Counted from the first letter of the stretch, positions 33,656-45,189 are shown. The stretch: DNA of 64,000 nucleotides from Ariolimax columbianus (GCA_036924085.1 JAVGWX010000004.1:81788441-81852440); one strand, 5' to 3'. A program made the numbers and translations. The notes: a model not told the origin generated them from the letters alone.

Positions 33656-34068
33656 TATCTGGTTGATCCTGCCAGTAGTCATATGCTTGTCTCAAAGATT
33701 AAGCCATGCATGTCTAAGTTCACACTGTCTCACGGTGAAACCGCGAATGGCTCATTAAATCAGTCGAGGTTCCTTAGATGACACGATCCTACTTGGATAA
33801 CTGTGGCAATTCTAGAGCTAATACATGCTTACCAAGCTCCGACCCTCGCGGAAAGAGCGCTTTTATTAGTTCAAAACCAATCGTCGTTTCCCCTCGCGGG
33901 GTTGCGGCGTCCCCACTGGTGACTCTGGATAACTTTGTGCTGATCGCATGGCCTCATGTGCCGGCGACGCATCTTTCAAATGTCTGCCCTATCAAATGTC
34001 GATGGTACGTGACATGCCTACCATGTTTGTAACGGGTAACGGGGAATCAGGGTTCGATTCCGGAGAGG
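33656..34068 (+). rRNA. 5' fragment (413 nt) of 18S rRNA, truncated
   Basis: It begins with tatctggttgatcctgccag and follows the eukaryotic 18S closely (attaagccatgcatgtctaa, gaatggctcattaaatcagt, gcgcttttattagttcaaaa, tgtttgtaacgggtaacggg, ggttcgattccggagagg). It then breaks off at 34068; the expected gagcatgagaaacggc is absent and LINE 5' sequence follows. The remaining three quarters of 18S are nowhere in the window, so this is a relic, not a working gene. Confidence 0.97.
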
Positions 34069-35076
34069 CAATAAATTCGTCTGACCAAATAGTGAACGAG
34101 TGCTGGAAATAGATCATCTGAAGACAGGTCAGTTTTACCCTACAAATGACAGGGCGTTGCTACGGAAAACCAGCTCAAATCGAGAGGAGCCGCAGACACT
34201 TTGGTTCACGTACCAGGCTGATAAGCCAAGGGCGCGAGGCTACCATGTGGGGGATTACGGCCGAACCCTTGTAAGCCGCAATCCCGCCCAAAATCTCAGC
34301 ACCACTGCAATGGGAGGCTCCTACATGCTCGGGACCTGGGGCTTGCGCCCCAGCCCTATCAGGTAGAGCCACAGTAAGAGGCCCTTGCCGCCCGCAAATC
34401 AAAGCGGGCGGACAACTACTTGATACTCACCCTATACGGCGATGGGGTGCGAAAAACATCAACCAAAGACTTAGTACCTGGTCGGGGTGTCGAAAACAGT
34501 AGAGCAGCCACCTCACTGTGAACTGTCAAGACTCAACCACTGACCATGAGAGTTGTCCGCACACCAGGCGAACAACATCTCTGTGACATTACCAGGCTTG
34601 TCCTCTGGCTGAATGCACTCCGGCTACGATATCTACCTCTGTACGTTATCAGCCATATAACTATCATACTGGACGCAGAAGAGATGCAGACCAGCGGACA
34701 TTGCACACCTGCCCCACTGTGTCAACACCCCAGGTGGCGGGGAATGCTAGGCGTACCATCCCTGCATAGAAGCCAAGAAAATAAAGGGAAAAAGAGATAC
34801 CCCACTCACATGCAAATGCTACGTTTCTGGCAGGACGTGACGATCCTGGGATACAGACACACTGGACTGCCTCTCTTCCGGGTAAACCAGTCCATCTCAT
34901 ATATCACATATCATCATTGCACCCTATAGACACGAGTAGTGAAGACTCGATAGTCTGGTAAGACAACTTCCATAGGAGAGAAAACTCTGACCGTAAACAA
35001 CTGCTGCCTTGCAGATAGGCTGGGGACAGCCAAAGGCTAAGGAGGGCATCCCTACAGAAACGCCTGTTGAAATCGG
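34069..35076 (+). other. LINE 5' untranslated region with GC-rich hairpins
   Basis: About 1 kb between the 18S break and the long ORF. Three perfect or near-perfect hairpins are visible: gggattacgg with ccgcaatccc (34251-34288), ctggggc with gccccag (about 34335-34352), and ccgcccgc with gcgggcgg (about 34388-34412). No ORF1 is seen. Where the LINE begins relative to 34069 is an inference from the 18S break. Confidence 0.6.
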
Positions 35077-38000
35077 ATGCACGGGGCCGCAAGCCTAACA
35101 AAACAGTGCAACGTAAATCACAGTATGATGGCAGTACAACCTATTCGAAAAACGTATGGCGCTCATCCTGAGGAGACCCGCCAGGCAGCGATAGCCCCCG
35201 GCCCCACGCCTCGAAGGGGCCCACCCTTGACTACTGGTGGTCACCCACCCATGTGTCGTGGAGTCAAGGCACATGGCTATGGGGCAACGTCTATTGGCCA
35301 AAACCTCAAGACCCTCAAAATACTACAGTGGAATGCGGAGGGAGTCCTTAACAAAAAACTTTCCCTAACACACCACCTGCATGAAGGTAAGATTGACGTG
35401 GCATGTATCCAGGAAACGCACCTCAACAATAACCATAAATTCTCAATCAGAGGATACCAGACCTTCCGTCTAGATAGAGAAGGCCACAAAGGAGGGGTCC
35501 TGATACTGACCAGAAACAGCATACCGAGTAGCGCGGTACCTGTCAATCACACCGGACAAGCAGAAATTGTAGGAGTTGACATAATGGCTCAAGAGACGAA
35601 GCTCCGCATTTTCAATCTGTACGGACCACCAAACAGAGACCTATCGCTCTCGAGTATGGAGGTCAGAGACTCCAACTGCATAGTAGTTGGAGATTTCAAC
35701 AGCCACTCGGAGAGATGGGGATACTCTGACACAGACAGCAGAGGTGACGAAGTGGAAGATTGGGAGATAGATGCAAATCTCTCCCTAATCAATAGGCCGG
35801 AGGATAGCCCTAGCTTCTATTCAAGAACATGGCATACCACATCGACTCCAGATTTGGCCTTCTCCACACAGGACATACACTATAAAATAGACCGCCAGGT
35901 GCTAAACCAACTGGCAGGTAGCGACCACAGGCCGATCAGGCTAACCATTGACATGGAAGTAGGCCCACAGGAAACAAAACCGCTCCCACGTTGGAATTAC
36001 AAACGGGCCGACTGGGACAGATTTGCAATCCTGACAGATGGGTTGTGTGAAACCATCAACACACGAAACACCAAAATGAAGCCCATGGTAGAGAGCCTAA
36101 GCAAGGCAATAATGCAAGCCGCCACTGAAACCATCCCAAGAGGAGCTAGGAAAAACTATAAGCCCTACTGGAATGATGAGTTACAGAAAGTGGAAGATGC
36201 AGTAACAAATGCTAGGAACACGGCAGAACGAGAAAAATCCATGGAGGCAAACATCGCCCTCAAAGCCACCGCGGCGAAGTACAAACACACTCTCAAGCAA
36301 ACAGCAAGAGAAAGTTGGAAAAATAAAACGGAAAGTTTAAACCTGGACAAAGAAGGGAACAAGCTATGGAAGCTAGTCAGAGCCATGAATGACGAAACCC
36401 TGTCAAATAAACAAATTACTATCAAGCAGGGCGAGAACTTGATCACAGGTAAGAAAGCCGCAAACGCCTTTGTCGATCACTATGCCAGAGCAAACCACAT
36501 CGAGGTCCCTGCAGATAAGCATACAGACATTAGCGAAGAGCTAAAGGGACACGAAAACATAAATACGGCTCCTGAAGAGCACATGATGGCCAAACTAACA
36601 ATGCGCGAAATGGAAGAGGCTATGAGAACACTAAAGAAAAGGAAATCTCCCGGAAAAGACGGGATAACAAACGAAATGCTGATGGGGCTGGGCCAAACAG
36701 CGAAGAAAAAACTACTATCAGTCCTGAACCAAAGCTGGAAAAGGGGTATTGTACCCCAGGCATGGAAAGATGCAATACTGGTACCAGTACCAAAAACAGG
36801 AAAGGACAAAACAGATCCGAATGGATACAGGCCCATAAGCCTACTGAGCTGTGTCGGCAAGCTGATGGAACGGATGATAAACACCAGACTGATGTGGCAT
36901 CTGGAAGAAAAACGAATACTAATTCCACAGCAAGCCGGCTTTAGACAGCACAGATCCACTGAGGACCAGGTCATCCTCATAGCCCAGGAGATAGAAGATG
37001 CCTACCAGGCACAGAAACACACAGTAGCTGTTTGGGTGGATCTGGAAAAGGCATTTGACAAAGTCTGGAAGGATGGACTTAGAGTCAAGCTAAGAAGAAG
37101 TGATGTCTGTGGGAAGATGTACAAGTGGATCAACCACTACCTCAAACAAAGAACGGCCAGAGTCCAAGTACAAGGGCAGATGAGCAAAAAGGTGACACTC
37201 GAGCAGGGAGTACCCCAAGGGGGAGTACTGTCACCCACACTCTTTCTGGTATATATAAACGATATTACAGAGAATATACCAAGAAGAGTCCATAGCTCAA
37301 TGTTTGCAGACGATCTGGCTATGTGGACCTCTGAAAAGAATCTCACCATAGCAAGAAATGGGATGCAAACGGCCCTAACATCGCTGGAAGAGTGGGCGAA
37401 CTCATGGCTGGTCAAAATAAACGAGGAGAAAACCACGTGCACAATATTCTCGCTCTCATTAAAACCCCAAAGTACCAAATTAAGCCTAAATGGCAAAATC
37501 CTGCAGCCAAACGACAACCCAACCTATCTGGGAGTCACATTTGATCGGCGCATGACATGGAAAAGTCAGATTGAGAGAAACCGAATGAAAGCCAGAGAAA
37601 GAATGGCGATCATGAGGAAACTTGCTGGCACAAGCTGGGGAGCAGACGAAGGCATACTAAAGAAACTGTACACTGGAAGAGTGAGACCAGTTCTCGAGTA
37701 TGGCATTGCGGCATGGACAACAGCAGCGAAGGCGAACTTCGATAAAGTTAACAAACTTCAAAACCAAGCCATGAGAATTATAACAGGTGGCATGAAGTCA
37801 ACGCCAATTGTAGAACTTGAAAAGATTACAAAACTGCAATCCATGACCGATAGAAGAGACTGCAGAGCCCAGCTGCAGTCAGAGAAATTCCGAAGACTGA
37901 CGGACCATCCAATGTACCAGAGACTAAACAATTTGGGAAAGGGGAAACTAAAGCGGAGAAACTTTGCAGAAATAGCCAAAGCAAAGATGCACGAAGATCC

Positions 38001-38289
38001 CATAAACGCACTAACAACACCAAAACCCATCACTACTGTACGAAAACCTACTTGGAGGCAGGATATATTTCCAGAGGTGGTAGAAAATATACCAGGTATT
38101 GCAAACAAAAACTGCCAGAGTGAAAAAGAAAGGAGAGACACTACCCTAAGCTTCATAACGAAAAGCAGTCCGCACCAAAAAGGGTGGTGGTACAGTGGGT
38201 TCCGTCACACTGCAACATCCAAGGCAACGAGGAGGCAGACAGACTGGCAAAAGAAGGTGCAAGGCTACCACAAACAGATACCAGTATGA
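35077..38289 (+). CDS. LINE pol (endonuclease + reverse transcriptase), RNase H deleted
   Basis: This 1070-codon ORF is the longest in the window. An APE-type endonuclease occupies about residues 80-300 (ILQWNAEG, ACIQETHL, VGDFNSHSERWG, AGSDHRPIRL), with the catalytic Asn, Glu, Asp and His motifs present. RT spans about 530-800 with YRPISLL, QQAGFRQHRST, VWVDLEKAFDKVW, QGVPQGGVLSPTLF and the catalytic FADD near residue 744. After about residue 1029 (38163) a deletion of roughly 320 bases, relative to copy A, removes the RNase H core and shifts the frame, so the last 40 residues are foreign. EN, RT and RNase H order with a simple-repeat tail suggests the I superfamily, perhaps Nimb. EN and RT look intact. 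Confidence 0.93.
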   Translation: MHGAASLTKQCNVNHSMMAVQPIRKTYGAHPEETRQAAIAPGPTPRRGPPLTTGGHPPMCRGVKAHGYGATSIGQNLKTLKILQWNAEGVLNKKLSLTHHLHEGKIDVACIQETHLNNNHKFSIRGYQTFRLDREGHKGGVLILTRNSIPSSAVPVNHTGQAEIVGVDIMAQETKLRIFNLYGPPNRDLSLSSMEVRDSNCIVVGDFNSHSERWGYSDTDSRGDEVEDWEIDANLSLINRPEDSPSFYSRTWHTTSTPDLAFSTQDIHYKIDRQVLNQLAGSDHRPIRLTIDMEVGPQETKPLPRWNYKRADWDRFAILTDGLCETINTRNTKMKPMVESLSKAIMQAATETIPRGARKNYKPYWNDELQKVEDAVTNARNTAEREKSMEANIALKATAAKYKHTLKQTARESWKNKTESLNLDKEGNKLWKLVRAMNDETLSNKQITIKQGENLITGKKAANAFVDHYARANHIEVPADKHTDISEELKGHENINTAPEEHMMAKLTMREMEEAMRTLKKRKSPGKDGITNEMLMGLGQTAKKKLLSVLNQSWKRGIVPQAWKDAILVPVPKTGKDKTDPNGYRPISLLSCVGKLMERMINTRLMWHLEEKRILIPQQAGFRQHRSTEDQVILIAQEIEDAYQAQKHTVAVWVDLEKAFDKVWKDGLRVKLRRSDVCGKMYKWINHYLKQRTARVQVQGQMSKKVTLEQGVPQGGVLSPTLFLVYINDITENIPRRVHSSMFADDLAMWTSEKNLTIARNGMQTALTSLEEWANSWLVKINEEKTTCTIFSLSLKPQSTKLSLNGKILQPNDNPTYLGVTFDRRMTWKSQIERNRMKARERMAIMRKLAGTSWGADEGILKKLYTGRVRPVLEYGIAAWTTAAKANFDKVNKLQNQAMRIITGGMKSTPIVELEKITKLQSMTDRRDCRAQLQSEKFRRLTDHPMYQRLNNLGKGKLKRRNFAEIAKAKMHEDPINALTTPKPITTVRKPTWRQDIFPEVVENIPGIANKNCQSEKERRDTTLSFITKSSPHQKGWWYSGFRHTATSKATRRQTDWQKKVQGYHKQIPV

Positions 38290-38680
38290 CGTACGAAGAG
38301 TCAAAACGGCTAATTAGAGCTAGATACATGACCAAATGGGAAACCGAACATACTGGCTACACCAAAACGATGCCTATTACCAGTTGAACCGAAGAGAGCA
38401 AGTCGTGGTCTTCAGACTTCGCATTGGCCACAATAGACTGAGGTACCACCTATTCAACAAATTGAAGATAGGTGGCACTGACGAATGCCCGTGTGGTACC
38501 GGGAAAATGACCTCTGAGCATTTGCTTCATAACTGCCCGACATACGAGGATCAGAGAAAGCAGATGGGGCCATCACCAGTGGCAACACTAGACAAGCTCT
38601 ATGGCAGTGTCGACAGCCTCAGGATGACCGCTGCTTTTTTCGAAAAAATAAAGGTTGATGTCTGACTGCTTACGAAGAAG

Positions 38681-38710
<30 letters not shown>
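38184..38710 (+). pseudogene. Remaining RNase H end and GAA tail of the long LINE
   Basis: In other frames the C-terminus continues: PSHCNIQGNEEADRLAKEGA, VVFRLRIGHNRLRYHLFNKL and CPCGTGKMTSEHLLHNCP. A stop is followed by a GAA repeat to 38710. No TSD partner to the 3' flank is visible at 33026 or at 34068. Confidence 0.85.
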
Positions 38711-38711
<1 letters not shown>

Positions 38712-38718
38712 CTCTGCC

Positions 38719-38965
38719 TCCACTACTTACTGTGGCAATGCATTCTAAGTATTCACCCCTCTCTGACTAAAAAATATTTCCTAATATCTAATCTGGACCT
38801 CTCTTTGGTTAATTTGTAGCTGTGCCCTCTTGTTCTTGTTGGTGGTTGTATTATAAAAAAACTTGTGATATTCTAATGTATCCTTTCCTTTGATCTTCTT
38901 ATAAACCCGTATAAAGTCAACTCGAATTTTTCTCTTTTCTAAAAAATGTAGGCCGGTTTTTCTTT
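38719..38965 (-). pseudogene. CR1/Rex-like LINE 3' coding fragment
   Basis: The minus strand reads KIRVDFIRVYKKI, then NKNKRAQLQINQREVQIRY and FFSQRGVNTXNALPQXVVEAE, the conserved C-terminus found on many CR1-type elements. It matches 42140-42400. Confidence 0.7.
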
Positions 38966-39800
38966 TCTCATAACTGCAATTCTGGAATTCAGTTTCCCTC
39001 CTTATTTTTGCCTTTTTTCAGGGATATAATGTACTTCGACGAAAATAACCTTTGACAAACCGTCAAGTTTATGAGGGAAATGGATGAGATCCTTTGCCAA
39101 CAAATGACGAAATAAAAAATACCTGTACTCCACAGGGAGCTGATATGTTTTGGTTGTGCAGTAAGAAATTGACAACAACCCAATAAATGAGTACCTGCAG
39201 TAAACTACAGAAACTGTTGAAATACAATGTGTGACAACAATACAATTCAGTTAGGGACACGATTTACAACAACGTGGCCTGTTTGATTTAAAACACACGT
39301 GTGCTGATAGCAGTTGAATGTTCTGTTAGATAGCCCAAACTGTCATTTTAATTGTTCTACGGCGTGAAACTGTTGTTGGTGGCTGGATTATTTCTTGGAT
39401 TTATGGTTTTGTTTACTGGAGTCAGGGAATTGCTGGTCAAGCAGTTTAGCTGTCGAAATGAGTCCCAAACCTTGCACGGGGTATAAGTGTTGTGTTGCTC
39501 AGTTCAACCCCTGCTATCTCCAGACAGAATTTCAGCTGTAATTGATTTCAAACCTCTACTGTTTCTTGTTTTACACCAAGATGTGCATGTTTATCTGTTC
39601 ATGTTATATTCCCACTCATAACGATGTTTACCTTTGACACCTTTGTCCTTGACCTTTCGTTCCAGTATTCTTTTCGGGAGTAATGTTTATTAAAGTGTTT
39701 TTTTGGGTTATTTTACGTGAACAAAATATATTTCGTTCATAATATCTCATTTATCTATTTGTTTGTTTTGTCTATTCAGGAGATGGGGCGGATTGTTCTA
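38966..39800. other. No gene recognised
   Basis: AT-rich unique DNA with only short random ORFs. Confidence 0.5.
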
Positions 39801-39809
39801 TTGTATCTA

Positions 39810-40060
39810 CATTTCAAAGTCGTCAATTATCTTCTCCAATCTTTAATTCACTGGCCACGTTTCAGTGCCATAAATTTAAGACGAGTATTTATAGTATATG
39901 ATCACCTTCTTTACCAATTTGTGTGTGCCTTGTCTGGATGTCAGGATGTAACTCCTGGTACTGGAAATATATTCTGCATTTAATATTCTCTTCCTGATTT
40001 CCATTTTCCATCTGTCATCTTCAATTATTATTTTTCCTAGATAAGAGAAGCTCTTGTCAT
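39810..40060 (-). pseudogene. RTE-like LINE fragment (RT C-terminal region)
   Basis: The minus strand reads FSYLGKIIIEDDRWKMEIRK, RILNAEYI, and YGTETWPVN, the YLG...E...R and GxETW landmarks that follow the RT domain. Confidence 0.65.
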
Positions 40061-40134
40061 GTTGAAGTGTTTGATTTTATATTCTTATCTATATCGCAGA
40101 TTTCTTGTATACTTTGCCGGGAAGGAAGACTAAC

Positions 40135-40475
40135 GTCTGGTCAGGCAAAATATGCTGGTCAGACATGTTAATCAGGTTCAGGCAAAATATACTAGTAAAG
40201 ACCCTTACCTTGGCTTCCTCGTAGCCCTTCCTGAAAACGGACTGTTTTTGTGGCAGCCTGGCTAACAAGGTGAGGGATCGAGGTGATCACTGTAGGAGTA
40301 AGTGACACGCAGATGAAGCCAAGCATAGCACAACCGATTAGAGAACCCCGGTCCACCTCCATCAGCACGCTCAGGATGTGAGGAAAGCTGCGACAATCCA
40401 CCACTTAACGTCCTTTTTAATGGCGCACAAACCACTAATCCTACTCATTGTGGGCATTCAACAACAACAACAATA
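40135..40475. repeat. Dispersed repeat, copy 1 (see 59985-60575)
   Basis: The segment ggcaaaatatactagtaaag to caacaacaacaataataac matches 60285-60575 in the same orientation, and both copies are preceded by ggtcaggcaaaatat-like short tandem units. On the minus strand each contains an open stretch ending at a donor-like gtaagg or gtgagg. Confidence 0.65.
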
Positions 40476-40654
40476 ATAACATTGTCCACTTTGCTAATTG
40501 CAATAGTTTTCTTTTTCTCAGCTTTAGTTCTTTTATTCCGGCACGCATATTGAAAAGACGTGTTGTCCAATCCATATGACTAGGCTTGCTATGTTGCTCC
40601 ATTTTGTACATCAATATATGGTAGTAACGACGTTCCTGGAGTGCAATTTCAATT

Positions 40655-41020
40655 TAGACATACGAGGGATGGTTGAAAAGTTGTGCACTTTAGAATGACG
40701 GAGTCAATGCACTTACTTGGAGATTAGTGTGAACTTTATTTAGACATACGAGGGATGGTTGAAAAGTTGTGCACTTTAGAATAACGGAGTCAAGGCACTT
40801 ACTTGGAAGTTAGTGTGAACTTTAGTCCTCTTCAATGTAGTCAACTTACAAGGCAATACACTTCTCCCATCTACTTATCACCTTCCTGATGCCCTGGTTG
40901 TATTACTCCTCCGTCTGGGCCTGGGTCGTCGTCTCCAGTTAAGTAGTCAAGTCCTGTGCGACAGAAAAACGTGATGGTATGAAATCGTGTTCCGTCTACC
41001 ACGCTCACAGGATTTGGCGC
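40655..41020 (-). pseudogene. Mariner-like transposase C-terminal fragment
   Basis: The minus strand reads YNQGIRKVISRWEKCIAL and VDYIEED, the typical C-terminal end of mariner transposases. The terminal segment with acgagggatggttgaaaagt is present twice, 82 bases apart (40658 and 40740), a local tandem duplication of the element's end. Confidence 0.65.
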
Positions 41021-41049
41021 CTAATGACTTATTCCTGTTTCCAAACAAT

Positions 41050-41645
41050 CAGTGATTAGGGATCAAAACTAGGGGTCCTGACCAGAATAACACAAACAAC
41101 AGCAGCGTTTGCACGATTGAAACATATATGGAAAGTTAAACGACTCTGTCTCGCCATAAAAGGTCAGACGTACACGCTGATTAGTTCTTTCGATATTCAT
41201 CTACACCTGCGAAACATGGACTATTACAGCAGATCTCCAGAGAAGAATCCAGGCCATGGAGATGAAATGTTTCAGAAGACTCATGAATAATTCAGGAATA
41301 ATAAACTCCATACTTGTATAACATACAAAGAACGAATCATAAATGAGGAAGTACGAAGTAGAATCGAGAATGCAAGTGTACTGTACGACGACCTCCTCAT
41401 AATGATCAAAAGGCGAAAGCTGACGGTATGGCCCCGTCTCGAAGTCCAATGAACTTGAAAATGCCATACTATAAAGCACATCACATGGCAAGAGAATGCG
41501 AGGACATCCGAGAAAACGATGGAAAGACACCATCCACGAGAGGAAGGGAAAAAGCAACCGCAGGCAGAGAGGGATGACGCATGATTGTGAATGTGTCAGC
41601 AGGGGTGCTCCAATGACCTTAAAAGGTCACGGGATGAACTAAACT
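41050..41645 (+). pseudogene. Decayed LINE 3' fragment, same family as 7155-8384
   Basis: The text IYTCETWTITADLQRRIQAM and MKCFRRLMN, then RMRGHPRKRWKDTIHE, matches the end of the LINE at 7155-8384, with frameshifts and stops. Confidence 0.75.
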
Positions 41646-42004
41646 GAAGATGTGGAAGGATCCGTTCAAAATATTGATTTGTAAAAAGGAGCTTGACAAG
41701 GATGTGTTCAACGTTTACATAGACCAATTTTCATAGACCAATATTTACATAAACCAATTTACATAGACCGACTGAAAATGCTGGAAATCATTATTGGTAA
41801 ATTATCAATAAATAAATTCTTACATACGGATGTCCTGTTTCTGCTGGCTGAAAGATAACAAAACTATCTGAATCGAATATCCCAGCTTAGAACAAATGTT
41901 GGGTATATGAATTGGACGTTAACACTAACAGCATGAGAACTGTCATAATTAACGAAGTAAACAAGAAATACATTATCAACAACTAAAACAAGACATGCGC
42001 ATTT

Positions 42005-42400
42005 TCTCTCTTAACTTAACTTAACTTCTATTTACTGATTCAGGAGACTCTACAGAGTCTGTATTGGTTCAGGAGACTCTACAACCATTTTCTTCAACTC
42101 CACCTGATCAAAAAATAACTATGTGCATTCAGACTATTTTTGAATGCATTAGCTAACCATATTCTTACTATTTCATGGGGCAATGCATTCCGAACATAAA
42201 CCACTCTCTAACTAAAAAATGTCTCCATATATAAATCTTTCTTTAATCAATGTGTAGCTGTACTCTCTTGTTCTTGTGGAACTTTGACAAGCGTGTTAGT
42301 CTAATTTATCATTTCCTTTGATTATCTAATAAACCTGTAATAAATAACCCCAGACTTTATTCTTTTAAGGACACAACAGTTCTATATTTTCTGAGTGTTA
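42005..42400 (-). pseudogene. CR1/Rex-like LINE 3' fragment, second copy
   Basis: The minus strand contains KKDLYMETFFSXRVVYVRNALP, here with stops, and downstream text matching 38719-38965. A ttaacttaactt run at 42010 marks the end. Confidence 0.65.
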
Positions 42401-42652
42401 CCTAGTAATAATAATTCCTGAATCCCACTACCAGTATTTGCGCTCTTCTTATGACTATAATAAGAGAGGATGAAAGATGCGAAACAAATCAGGAAACTAA
42501 GAAAAGAGACGGTCACAATTGTTTTCACTAACTTGAATCACGTATTTGTCGCCACAAATTAAAAATGAGAACATTCCTGTGTTATGTATATTCGTCTTTA
42601 CTGTATGGTGTACAGACGAACAATAAACAAACAATTGGAGAAGAATTGCTTA

Positions 42653-42654
42653 TG

Positions 42655-42714
<60 letters not shown>
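42653..42714. repeat. AT dinucleotide microsatellite
   Basis: About 30 AT units. Confidence 0.98.
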
Positions 42715-42717
<3 letters not shown>

Positions 42718-42821
42718 TTTTTTTGTATTACAGATACAAAGATAATTGATGAATGAAATCATAGTCTGGAAAGGGATCAAGAAGCTGAGTAGTGTGGCGT
42801 TCAGCGACCCAAAGTTGACCG

Positions 42822-43660
42822 CTAACGTGAGATCCAGAGACTCAGTTCTGACAAGAACATGTTGAGCCTCCACCTAGTGTTTAGTTTGGATAAAAGGCTG
42901 CAACAGAATGGCTGGAGAGAAGGTATCGAATAGGTAGGATACAAATGTCTTGTCGAAGTCAGATGTGTCGGACCGAACGGTGCAACATATTTTAGCCCAA
43001 TCGCTCTTGTTTGCGTGGACACTTTCATTCCATTCGTGAATAGGTGCCTTCATCTGAAGAGGAACACATAACTTGAATTCTAAAGCTGTTTCCACTAACT
43101 TTACTTCGTCGACAACATGCCCTACCAGGCTTGACCACAAGTTCCTGGTAAACTTGGCTTCTTTCATCAGGGTCGACCGTGTTATCCGTCGTAACAAAGC
43201 CTGCGATTTCCACCTCCATTCCTCCCCGGATCGGACTGCGTAAGTTGGTTAAGCTTCCTATCCCTCTGTCCCATTCCAAAACACTGGGTCGTATTTACTT
43301 CTGTAATTTTTTTATTTCTTCTCTCCTTCCTAGCTGGCTAGGACGCTCTGTTTTCAGACTGCTGCGACAGCTGTCGCAACTAATGTCGTCAGTTTCTTTC
43401 CTGCCTTTCCAGCAGAACAACCCTGTTCGGTAGTTGTCTTATCTGGATTTGGAGTTGTTTCTTTTTGTCGTCCACTCTATCGCTCGTCTTGTTGACTTCA
43501 GCTATTGCCATGAAAGGCTTGCTTCTGTCAGAGATGTATGTTCTCCAGTAAACGTTACTATTCCAAATAACATTGGGACAGCCAATTGAGAAATGTCCAA
43601 AAGCTAGACAATGATAACATTGTTTAACCTGGCGTCTCGACATGTTGTTGGAGTAAACCA
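42822..43660 (-). CDS. Zinc-knuckle ORF and adjacent open frames, possibly gag-like
   Basis: On the minus strand, the ORF 43643-43389 begins MSRRQVKQCYHCLAFGHFSI and contains CYHCLAFGHFSIGC, a perfect C-x2-C-x4-H-x4-C zinc knuckle that would bind single-stranded nucleic acid. Downstream are two overlapping open stretches (43279-43025 and 43197-42874), one with ASLVGH-like and VVDEVKLVETALEF text. Retroelement Gag or a decayed host knuckle protein are both possible. No protease or RT follows within this stretch. Confidence 0.45.
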
Positions 43661-43912
43661 GTCTGGTTTAAAAACAATTAACTAGACTGTCAAGTATGAA
43701 CATAATGTCAAGTCTTGTCAGTAATGCAACAATGGATAAACAAATGTCAACAATTACCGGTCAGATGGTTGGAAGAGCTAACTATGGTAACTAGCACTCT
43801 AACCACTAGCTACTCCTTTACTCCTAGCTACACACAACTATATATATACTTATATTAAACCGTGACAATACTATCAACAGGCAATAATAAAGATGTGTAG
43901 CTACACATATAA
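43661..43912. other. No gene recognised
   Basis: AT-rich lead into the TA microsatellite. Confidence 0.5.
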
Positions 43913-43919
43913 CTATATA

Positions 43920-43956
<37 letters not shown>

Positions 43957-44020
43957 ATATATATATATACATATGTATATATATATATACATATGTATAT
44001 ATATATATATGTATATATAC

Positions 44021-44111
<91 letters not shown>
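43913..44111. repeat. TA-rich microsatellite, about 200 bp
   Basis: Mostly TA with scattered G and C (gtatatatac). ORFs in it are artefacts. Confidence 0.97.
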
Positions 44112-44780
44112 AACTACCGCGACAATCCGTGGTCACAGGCACCACATAATCAAATAATGATATATAGCAGAGTCCAGGTTTCCACTGGGTTTATTTTATC
44201 TAGAATGTTACCCCTCTCATCCACATCATTCATGACCACATACAGCAAATACCATAGCACGTAGGAGGTGGCATAATTATTATATCATACTCATACAACA
44301 ACTATTAAAGTTATCGCACTGAAATTACAAACAATACACGAAATAAAAGTTATCTAAATAGACATCTGCAGTTTATAAGCATAAGCTATTGATGTTGCTC
44401 CCAGCTAATCCAACCCAGTTCTAGCCGCACACTCTCATTCCCTTATCTGCACCCTCAACGCTCTCTAAAAAACTCGTCCTCACGTTCGTATTCTGTGACA
44501 GATCTCGTCACGTGGGTGATCTGGACATAATACATTCAATATATTAAACTTATACTCACATATAATCACACACTCAATCGATCTGCGTAAACCCACGCTC
44601 TGGAACACACATCGTTCCCTCGGTGTCTACACACACCACCAATACATCTAGATCTCTCTTAGACAAATGGCGCGCAACACATACCTTATAGAGCGACTGG
44701 CCAAGACTCAAAGGCGTATGCTGGTTCAGCGAACCTGTTCTTATACATTAGTAAAAACAGCCTATCAATCACTATTCTAT

Positions 44781-44829
<49 letters not shown>

Positions 44830-45185
44830 CCAGTCTGCTTGAGTTAAACTTTGTCTAGTATTATATAGTCTCAAGCAGTATCAGAGCTTTCCAATGGATC
44901 TCTGGGGATGGCCTCTGTCTGTCCCTCATCCCACACTACCCAAATCGAAACGCCAGTGGTCAGTTCCTAGTCCATACCTGTACCGGTACTAGATACATTC
45001 TTTTCCCCAACCCCGTTTTCCTTTGTTGACTTAGTATCGAGACGGTGAGTGACCTTGGAGTAGTGTCGAGACGGAGAGTGACCATGGCACACATTCAGGT
45101 ACGTTAGTTCTCAGAGTCGCTGACAACATCACCCCTTGCCCTAAACGCTCATGATCCCGCTGGAACTGTTACATTAGAGCAATTT
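44112..45185. other. No gene recognised; TC microsatellite at 44787-44824
   Basis: Unique DNA around about 19 TC units. Confidence 0.6.
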
Positions 45186-45189
45186 ATGA

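Noticed and set aside
34930..35075. HDV-like ribozyme near the LINE start (ggctaagga motif)
   Set aside because: I could not find the pairing partner for the second helix upstream.
33656..38710. A site-specific 18S-targeting LINE such as R7 or R8
   Set aside because: Four other copies of this family have unrelated target sites with ordinary TSDs, so 18S is not a fixed target.
43855..44145. Tyr/Ile-rich ORFs
   Set aside because: Translation of a TA microsatellite.
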